A stretch of 10,783 nt of DNA from NCBI GenBank assembly GCA_009775195.1, contig VSPF01000103.1, positions 1 to 10,783 on the forward strand, read 5' to 3'. This DNA comes from Muribaculaceae bacterium. GTDB lineage: Bacteria > Bacteroidota > Bacteroidia > Bacteroidales > Muribaculaceae. Numbering within the stretch: the stretch's first letter is position 1; every line of letters begins with the position of its first letter. Below, piece by piece: positions 1 to 5,594 of the stretch. The notes below the pieces were generated by a model that was not told the DNA's origin, ran no database searches, and was given only the letters and a program-made list of their open reading frames with translations. The position numbers were made by a program, and so were the translations under genes.

Positions 1-27
1 GTATATTATATATTAAAGAACATCACA

Positions 28-684
28 ATGACACGCAAACTAATCTTCGCATCTATACTCGCCCTTTGCGCGCTGTCGATGCACGCCCAGCAGACCGAGC
101 CTGCCGTAACCTACGGAGCAAGGCTGTCGATGGACGTCACAATACCCGGCGGAGGGCGCAGCGTCTATGATACAGGCGCGGGGTTCTCTCTTGGCGGAAT
201 TGCACGTATCTCACTGGCCAAGGGGTTTTACTTAGAGCCCGGATTATTCTTCTATTATACCGGCATGTCATCAAAAGACCTCGTAACTTTTGACAATGAA
301 TATTACTATGAAGATGCTGCCAAATATTACGGACTCCGCATACCTTTGCTTGCCGGATACAAGTTTAGTATCTCCCCTCAATTAGACATGTCGGTTGCCA
401 CGGGCCCCTACCTGAATGTGAATTTGTACGCACGTCAGCAACTGAGTCCCAACCTTGAGGCTACAGACCCTTTGCCCGACAAGAAAATCAACCTCTTCAA
501 TCACGGATGGAAGCATGTCGATGCCGGATGGGCCATACGACTGAGCATGACGTTTGCCCATGATTATTATGTTGGCATAACCACGGGGATAGCCTTTACC
601 CCGCTTGCAAGATATGGCGACAAAGACAAGAAAATACGTATACACCGCAATACGATAGCGATATCGCTGGGATATAATTTCTAA
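28..684 (+). CDS. PorT-family outer-membrane beta-barrel protein
   Basis: This 218-residue protein begins with a clear signal peptide (residues 1 to about 20: a basic start, a hydrophobic core and an A-Q type cleavage region), so it is exported. The mature part is made of alternating polar and hydrophobic strands rich in Gly, Tyr and Phe. The stretch GLRIPLLAGYKF (about residues 103-114) is typical of the PorT / outer-membrane beta-barrel group common in Bacteroidetes, and the chain ends in GYNF, an aromatic end usual for outer-membrane barrels. I infer a small barrel of about eight strands in the outer membrane. Such proteins are often annotated only as porin family, and no substrate or partner can be read from the sequence. 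The ATG at 28 is chosen because the signal peptide starts there. Its promoter probably lies mostly before the window. No hairpin terminator is visible before the next gene. Confidence 0.85.
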   Translation: MTRKLIFASILALCALSMHAQQTEPAVTYGARLSMDVTIPGGGRSVYDTGAGFSLGGIARISLAKGFYLEPGLFFYYTGMSSKDLVTFDNEYYYEDAAKYYGLRIPLLAGYKFSISPQLDMSVATGPYLNVNLYARQQLSPNLEATDPLPDKKINLFNHGWKHVDAGWAIRLSMTFAHDYYVGITTGIAFTPLARYGDKDKKIRIHRNTIAISLGYNF

Positions 685-723
685 CGGCCGCCGAACTGCA
701 TAAAAGATACATTTTCATTATTT

Positions 724-754
724 ATTGTCGGTATTGAAATTTTTGTTAATTTTG
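724..754 (+). promoter_or_regulatory. Bacteroidetes-type promoter of the glycosyltransferase gene
   Basis: TAATTTTG at 747-754 matches the Bacteroidetes -7 consensus TAnnTTTG exactly. ATTG at 724-727, 19 bp upstream, is a three-of-four match to the -33 TTTG. Transcription should start near 761, leaving a leader of about 15 nt before the ATG at 776. This also argues against the in-frame TTG at 725, which lies upstream of the predicted transcript. Confidence 0.7.
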
Positions 755-775
755 CACCCGATAAACAAAAAAGAA

Positions 776-1960
776 ATGTATTTGTCACCTATAATATCCG
801 ACACCTCTCTATGGCTGCTGTGTGCAGCCTTTGTTTGTGTCGTACTCTTGGCAGCTATCTATATGTTGCGAGTGCGGTCGGTCGTCACGTTCCGACGCCG
901 CGCAGACCGTGAACGCCCCGACAAACCAGATGCAGACTATCTGCCGGCATCAATAGTGATATACTCGCAGGGCGAGGCAGACAGTCTCGAAGATATGTTG
1001 CGCACCCTGCTCAACCAGGACTACCCTGCCGCCTACGAAGTGATAGTGGTCAACGAGGGCGAGTCAGTCGAGGTGCGCGACATCGTGTCGATGCTCAGGG
1101 CGACCCACAACAATATCTACCTGACATTCACACCTCAAGGCGTAGTGAACTTGTCTCGCAAAAAACTCGCCCTAACCCTCGGCATCAAAGCTGCCCGTTA
1201 TGACATTGTCGTACTCACCACCACAGCGGCTGATATCGAATCACCTTTATGGCTAAAACGTATGATGCGGCCATTTGACCGCGACGGCAAAACCGAAATT
1301 GTACTTGGATACTCGTATATCGCGCCCGACGAAGACCATGCGTTTGGGGCACGCCGACGGGCATTCGACCATGTGGCAGAGAGCGTGAGGTGGATTGGCA
1401 CGGCGATTGCCCGACATCCTTTCAGAGGTACGGAATATAATATCGCATATCGCAAGCAGGCATTTTTGCGAAACAAAGGTTTTGCTCGTTCGCTCAACAT
1501 GCACTACGGCGACGATGATATTTTCATCAGCGAAATCGCGCGTCGCGACAACACCGTTGTCGAACTCTCCGACGAGTCAATCGTCCGTCTTCGCCAAGGC
1601 AACCATCCACGCCTGTTTACCGAGAGGGTGCTCAGGCGCATCTTTACCGAGAGTCACATAAAACGTCGCCCAAGATTTATATTCGGCCTTATCGGCTGGC
1701 TACAAATTGCAGCAATAGCCACCTCGGCATTAGCAGCGTATATGTCGTATCCAAACATGCAGGCAGCAATTATCGGAGCTGTCATAGTGCTGGCAATGCT
1801 GATACTCGATATCGCGACGTGGCGCCCGGCAATGAAAGCACTGAAGTCGCGTCCGCTGCTTATCACAATCCCCTGGTACTCGATAACGTATCCACTACGC
1901 CGTATTTGCCGACACCTACGCTCCCATATAGGCAAACAAAAGAAATATACATGGGACTAA
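776..1960 (+). CDS. membrane-anchored family 2 glycosyltransferase
   Basis: The 394-residue protein has an N-terminal membrane helix (about residues 11-31), a cytoplasmic GT-A type catalytic region (about 57-260) and two C-terminal membrane segments (about 302-324 and 328-347). GT2 marks are the opening PASIVIYSQGEADSLEDML, the LLNQDYP segment, EVIVVNEGE (88-96) and the later acidic cluster GDDD (245-248), which fits the place of the catalytic-base motif. Family members move a sugar from a nucleotide sugar to a lipid or glycan; the acceptor here is unknown. The usual metal-binding DxD appears as TAAD (150-153), with only its second Asp kept, and I find no QxxRW motif after GDDD, so activity or donor use may differ from processive synthases. 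The gene has its own promoter and ends before a strong terminator, so it is probably a single-gene unit. The start is ATG 776, not TTG 725, because of the promoter position. Confidence 0.85.
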   Translation: MYLSPIISDTSLWLLCAAFVCVVLLAAIYMLRVRSVVTFRRRADRERPDKPDADYLPASIVIYSQGEADSLEDMLRTLLNQDYPAAYEVIVVNEGESVEVRDIVSMLRATHNNIYLTFTPQGVVNLSRKKLALTLGIKAARYDIVVLTTTAADIESPLWLKRMMRPFDRDGKTEIVLGYSYIAPDEDHAFGARRRAFDHVAESVRWIGTAIARHPFRGTEYNIAYRKQAFLRNKGFARSLNMHYGDDDIFISEIARRDNTVVELSDESIVRLRQGNHPRLFTERVLRRIFTESHIKRRPRFIFGLIGWLQIAAIATSALAAYMSYPNMQAAIIGAVIVLAMLILDIATWRPAMKALKSRPLLITIPWYSITYPLRRICRHLRSHIGKQKKYTWD

Positions 1961-1974
1961 AACCATGATAAATA

Positions 1975-2015
1975 ATCAGGCCCCGGATAGAGAGGTAATC
2001 CGGGGCCTGATTTTT
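1975..2015. terminator. bidirectional intrinsic terminator between convergent genes
   Basis: A perfect 14-bp inverted repeat (left arm 1975-1988, right arm 1998-2011) encloses a 9-nt loop. The arms are rich in G and C (core GGCCCCGG). A run of five T follows on the plus strand (2011-2015), and a weaker T-rich tail follows on the minus strand. It lies between the glycosyltransferase stop (1960) and the ROK kinase stop (2029) and should serve both. Confidence 0.9.
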
Positions 2016-2028
2016 ATCGTAGAATAGT

Positions 2029-2982
2029 TTATTTAGCTTCCCAGCCGAGAGCCGAAGCACCGAGGACGGCGGCATCGGCCTCTTTGAGTTCGCTAAGGAG
2101 TACTTTCGCCTTGCCTTTATACATAGAGAGCATGTTGCGGTCCATTGCTTCTTTGAGCGGACGCATCAACAGGTCTCCACTCTTGGCCAGACCGCCAAAG
2201 AGTATGAACGCCGCAGGCGATGAGAACGTCATCATGTCGGCCATAGCCTCGCCAAGGATGGTGCCGGTATAGTCAAATATCTCCTTTGCCAAGGCATCGC
2301 CTTGGATAGCAGCGTCGTACACATCTTTCGACGTGATTGAGTCTATATCGAGGTTGCGCAACAGCGACGGGTCGGTGCGTATTTCGAGAAATTCACGGGC
2401 TGTACGCGCCACACCGGTCGCAGAGCAGTAGGTTTCGAGACAGCCTGTGCGACCGCAGTTGCACTGCCTGCCATTGTGACGCTTGACACACATATGGCCC
2501 AGTTCGCCGGCAAGGCCGTCGTGACCATACACCACCTGGCCGTTGATTACGATACCCGAACCAACACCTGTGCCGAGCGTAATCATGATGAAGTCTTTGA
2601 TACCACGGGCTGCGCCATATGTCATCTCGCCAAGGGCTGCTGCATTGGCATCATTTGTGACAGCGACGGGAATACCGAATTTCTCGCTGACCAGCTTTGC
2701 CAACGGCAGTGTGGGCCAAGGCAGGTTGACAGCATCATCAATGCAGCCTGTATAGTAGTTGGCATTGGGGGCCCCGATACCTATGCCCTGGATTTTATCT
2801 GTGGCATCGTTTGCGTCAATCAGACGCGAGGCTTCGGTATATAATTCATCAAGATAGTCTTCGAACTTATTGTGCTTGCCTGTCTTTACAGAACTACTGG
2901 CAATCACATTGCCACGTGCATCGACAATGCCAAACACCGTGTTGGTGCCACCTATGTCAATACCTAATACGTAAGGTTTCAT
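2029..2982 (-). CDS. ROK-family sugar kinase, probable glucokinase
   Basis: This 317-residue cytoplasmic protein shows the full set of ROK kinase motifs. The phosphate-binding DIGGT is at 9-13 near the N terminus. The likely catalytic Asp111 lies in VTNDANAA, and a Gly-rich adenosine-binding stretch, TLGTGVGSG, is at about 135-143. The zinc site consists of His163 (GELGH) with Cys174, Cys176 and Cys181 in CNCGRTGCLE. Family members phosphorylate glucose, N-acetylmannosamine or other hexoses with ATP. The GELGH form is the type found in glucokinases, and Bacteroides fragilis uses a ROK hexokinase (RokA) for this job, so glucokinase is the best guess, but sugar choice cannot be fixed from motifs alone. 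There is no N-terminal helix-turn-helix, so it is a kinase and not a ROK repressor. It is transcribed alone, divergently from nhaC, and ends in the shared terminator. Confidence 0.9.
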   Translation of the reverse strand: MKPYVLGIDIGGTNTVFGIVDARGNVIASSSVKTGKHNKFEDYLDELYTEASRLIDANDATDKIQGIGIGAPNANYYTGCIDDAVNLPWPTLPLAKLVSEKFGIPVAVTNDANAAALGEMTYGAARGIKDFIMITLGTGVGSGIVINGQVVYGHDGLAGELGHMCVKRHNGRQCNCGRTGCLETYCSATGVARTAREFLEIRTDPSLLRNLDIDSITSKDVYDAAIQGDALAKEIFDYTGTILGEAMADMMTFSSPAAFILFGGLAKSGDLLMRPLKEAMDRNMLSMYKGKAKVLLSELKEADAAVLGASALGWEAK

Positions 2983-3023
2983 GGATTAAGAAGTGAAATT
3001 TAAAGATAAGTAAAATTTTTCCT

Positions 3024-3054
3024 CAAAGTTACGTTTTTTTCATTAAAAGTCACA
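3024..3054 (-). promoter_or_regulatory. promoter of the ROK kinase gene
   Basis: Read on the minus strand, TAACTTTG (3024-3031) is a perfect -7 box. TGTG (3051-3054), 19 bp upstream, matches three of the four -33 bases. The start point would be near 3017, giving a leader of roughly 35 nt that is AT-rich and lacks a clear Shine-Dalgarno sequence. Confidence 0.65.
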
Positions 3055-3170
3055 CATTTTTGTGTTGTATTATCTTAATTAATATTAGAAAGTTGCGCCT
3101 CAAGCGCCTAAAAAACAATTATTAACATTTAATTATCGTCAAGGTATATCAATAGTCGATATTTTATCGT

Positions 3171-3178
3171 TAATTTTG
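3171..3178 (+). promoter_or_regulatory. -7 promoter box upstream of nhaC-like gene
   Basis: TAATTTTG fits TAnnTTTG exactly. No good -33 TTTG is visible at the usual distance. A start near 3185 gives a leader of about 24 nt to the TTG start at 3209. The intergenic region 2983-3208 therefore holds two divergent promoters, and I see no other gene in it. Confidence 0.6.
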
Positions 3179-3208
3179 TAATTTGAACATCGAAAAGGTA
3201 AAAAGGAA

Positions 3209-4699
3209 TTGAACAACAAAGTACTTAATAGTAGCACGCATAAAACACCGTCCCTCGCACTGTCGGCTGCGCCGGTGGCCGCGTTACTCCTATTTCTTGT
3301 CGGCGTACTTATTTTTGCCGGCGCCGACTCTATCTCAGACTTTAGCGTGATTGCCTTGCTGAGTTCTTCGGCACTGGCGCTGCTATTATCTGCTGTCAAC
3401 GGAAACTTTGGCCGACGAGGCATGACAGTGGGGCTTTACCGCAGTGCGCGCCAGATTTTGCCCGCAGTGCCGATGCTGGTATTTATTGCCATGGTATCAG
3501 CCACATGGATGCTGTCGGGGGTAGTCCCCGTGCTAATCGACTACGGTCTGCGTATGCTCAGCCCCACCTTCTTCCTCGTGGTTAGTTGTATGGTATGCGG
3601 CGTGATATCGGTGCTCACCGGCAGTTCGTGGAGCACGATAGCAACGATAGGTGTGGCTTTTATGGGCATAGGCACGGTAATGGGATTTCATCCGGGCTGG
3701 ATTGCAGGCGCCATAATCTCCGGGGCATATTTCGGCGACAAGATTTCGCCATTGAGCGACACGACCGTCGTGGCATCGTCGGCATGCGGTGTCGACTTGT
3801 TTAAACACATACGCTACCTGATGCTTACGTCGATACCGGCCATGGGTATTGCGCTTATAGTATTCTTGCTTGCCGGTCTTACAGCAGACCCGTCGTCACA
3901 AATAGATACCGGTGAAGTTTGCGGATTATTGGCATCTCAATTCAACCTTACCCCCTGGGTATTGGTCATACCGGCTATAACTTTTGCCCTCATTGCCATG
4001 CGCGTGCCCACATTGGTTGTACTCTTCACCAGTGCAATGCTCGGGCTTGCCGGCATATTCATTTTCCAACCCGGTATCACCGAATGGCTCGGAGTAAGTG
4101 GCTTTTCGACAGGCATTACTACGTCTTTAGCCTTGTTGTGGGGCGAGACTTTGTTTACCACCGGCCACGAGCTCTTCGACAATCTGGTAAGCACCTCGGG
4201 TATCACAGGCATGTTCTCGACCATAGCCCTTGTACTTAGCGCGATGACTTTTGGCACGGTAATGATTGGCACCGGCATGCTCTCGGTCCTTACCCATACG
4301 CTCACAAGCCGCATCAAGAGGCGTCTGCCAATGGTCGGGAGCACGGTCGTCTCCGGGCTGTTTCTCAACAGTTGCACGGCCGACCAGTATCTTTCAATAA
4401 TTATCGGTGGCAATATGTACCGCAACGCATATCGCCGTGTCGGTCTCGAGCCACGGCTGCTAAGCCGTACGCTCGAAGACTCGGTGTCTGTAACGTCGGT
4501 ATTGATACCGTGGAATTCATGCGGTGTAACGCAGTCGGCCGTCCTCGGCGTAGCTACCGTGACCTACCTGCCTTTCTGCGTATTTAACTACCTGTCGCCG
4601 CTAATGTCGCTTCTAATGGCATGGACCGGGTTTAAGATACGGCAGACCGTACACACTCAGAAGAGCACGAGCGAACTGACCGAGAAGGTAATAGCCTGA
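3209..4699 (+). CDS. nhaC: NhaC-family Na+/H+ antiporter
   Basis: This 496-residue, very hydrophobic protein has about 11-12 membrane segments and the usual length for NhaC. The family signature GDKISPLSDTT is at 176-186, with Asp177 and Asp184 as probable ion-path residues. It is preceded by the conserved SSWSTIATIGVAFMGIG. Later conserved blocks are WGETLFTTGHELFDNL (about 311-326), NSCTADQYLSIIIGGNMY (about 387-404) and LEDSVSVTSVLIPWNSCG (about 422-439). It should exchange cytoplasmic Na+ for external H+ in the inner membrane; some relatives move other substrates, such as malate with lactate. The start is TTG at 3209. No in-frame ATG precedes the first membrane segment, and an AAAAGGA purine run lies immediately upstream. 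The 3' end overlaps, on the opposite strand, the tail of the frameshifted PAP2 gene by 43 nt. Confidence 0.9.
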   Translation: MNNKVLNSSTHKTPSLALSAAPVAALLLFLVGVLIFAGADSISDFSVIALLSSSALALLLSAVNGNFGRRGMTVGLYRSARQILPAVPMLVFIAMVSATWMLSGVVPVLIDYGLRMLSPTFFLVVSCMVCGVISVLTGSSWSTIATIGVAFMGIGTVMGFHPGWIAGAIISGAYFGDKISPLSDTTVVASSACGVDLFKHIRYLMLTSIPAMGIALIVFLLAGLTADPSSQIDTGEVCGLLASQFNLTPWVLVIPAITFALIAMRVPTLVVLFTSAMLGLAGIFIFQPGITEWLGVSGFSTGITTSLALLWGETLFTTGHELFDNLVSTSGITGMFSTIALVLSAMTFGTVMIGTGMLSVLTHTLTSRIKRRLPMVGSTVVSGLFLNSCTADQYLSIIIGGNMYRNAYRRVGLEPRLLSRTLEDSVSVTSVLIPWNSCGVTQSAVLGVATVTYLPFCVFNYLSPLMSLLMAWTGFKIRQTVHTQKSTSELTEKVIA

Positions 4700-5066
4700 A
4701 CCGCGTCGGACGATGCAGAATATCCGTATGCTGCCTGACCCCGGAAACCATAGTTTGGAGTAAGGTGCCATTCGAGGCCTATACCGGCATCGCCACAAAA
4801 GGAGTATTTATTATTTCGTACCCGGCTGTCACCCATCCAGCGACGCGGCCCAATTTCAGCATGACATACCAGAGCAAGTTTATCGCAAGGCAACGTAAAA
4901 TGGCCGACCGCCCCGAGTTGTAATGCGACTGCCGACAACGGAGCGCAATACCGCCCGTCAATCTTTACAGGAAAGGAAGCCCCACTCATAGTTGCCGCAA
5001 GCCCCCAATATTCTGAAAGCGGAAGACGGAAGCGCATGGCCATACCGAAACCTGTGCGTATATATC
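4657..5066 (-). pseudogene. out-of-frame barrel-like C-terminal part of the PAP2 gene
   Basis: In the frame shifted relative to the PAP2 catalytic part, codons stay open from about 5066 to the TGA at 4657-4659. The peptide reads RTGFGMAMRF and onward, with alternating hydrophobic strands, and ends in SSLVLF, the kind of aromatic end seen in outer-membrane barrels. It has no signal peptide and no promoter of its own. The first ATG in this frame, at 5043, is inside a strand. It is therefore best read as the displaced C-terminal half of the gene upstream, giving a product of about 311 residues if the frame were restored. The tail lies convergent to nhaC and overlaps its last 43 nt. I see no terminator hairpin for this operon within the overlap. 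Confidence 0.65.
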
Positions 5067-5594
5067 ACGGTCTCCATTATCGCCAATAGGCAATATAGCC
5101 TCGGTCGACAAGCCGAATGACGGCCGGAAATCGCATGTCACCGAGGTTGTATATGGCGACGGCATATCGAAAATTTTACGGCTAACGAAATAAGCCAATT
5201 CTGTAGAGACTATGCCCGTAACAGCACCGGCGACAACGTCGCTGCCCCAATGCCGGCGCGAGGTGACACGCTGTATGCCCACCCCCGAGGAAGCTGCCTG
5301 CGCGGCAATGCTCCACCACGGGCTGTAGTGGTATAGCTCATTCGACAACACAGTCGATGCCGTGAAGGCCCACGACGTGTGCCGCGACGGGAAAGAATTA
5401 TTCTCACTCCTGTCGGGTCTCAATTCATGCACACTATGTTTGAGTCCCTCGGTAACAGCTATATTCACTACCGCCGCGCCGCCAACGGCCACAATAGTTC
5501 GCGGCACACGACGATAGGTCGTATCGACGGGCTCAGATGCCATAGCAAAGAACCATGCCGACAAGACAAGTGTAGTAATAATTACCCTATTCAT
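4986..5594 (-). CDS. PAP2-superfamily phosphatase (truncated by frameshift)
   Basis: The readable product is 202 residues from the ATG at 5594. It begins with a signal peptide (about 1-19), then the PAP2 domain with all three motifs: Lys52 and Arg59-Pro60 (K-x6-RP), PSRH at 69-72, and Arg109, His115 and Asp119 (R-x5-H-x3-D). His115 would be the nucleophile. The family removes phosphate from lipid phosphates such as undecaprenyl pyrophosphate, phosphatidic acid or lipid A; the substrate here is unknown. From about residue 151 the chain turns barrel-like, but after GDNGDRDI the frame breaks and ends at 4986 in a short unrelated tail. A longer upstream start in this frame would run into the previous gene and lacks a signal peptide. 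The ATG overlaps the stop of the GH3 fusion gene by 8 nt, so it is the last gene of the operon. The catalytic domain is complete, so the truncated protein could still be active if stable. Confidence 0.8.
   Translation of the reverse strand: MNRVIITTLVLSAWFFAMASEPVDTTYRRVPRTIVAVGGAAVVNIAVTEGLKHSVHELRPDRSENNSFPSRHTSWAFTASTVLSNELYHYSPWWSIAAQAASSGVGIQRVTSRRHWGSDVVAGAVTGIVSTELAYFVSRKIFDMPSPYTTSVTCDFRPSFGLSTEAILPIGDNGDRDIYAQVSVWPCASVFRFQNIGGLRQL

Noticed and set aside
725..775. TTG at 725 as the glycosyltransferase start
   Set aside because: It would place the start codon upstream of the predicted transcription start near 761; the ATG at 776 fits the promoter and the N-terminal membrane helix.
3052..3065. 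Short inverted repeat ACACA-TTTT-TGTGT between the divergent promoters
   Set aside because: Only 5 bp and AT-rich; too weak to call a terminator or operator without conservation data.
5055..5070. Programmed ribosomal frameshift in the PAP2 gene
   Set aside because: TATATAT is not a known slippery heptamer, and I see no downstream hairpin or internal Shine-Dalgarno sequence; mutation or read error is simpler.
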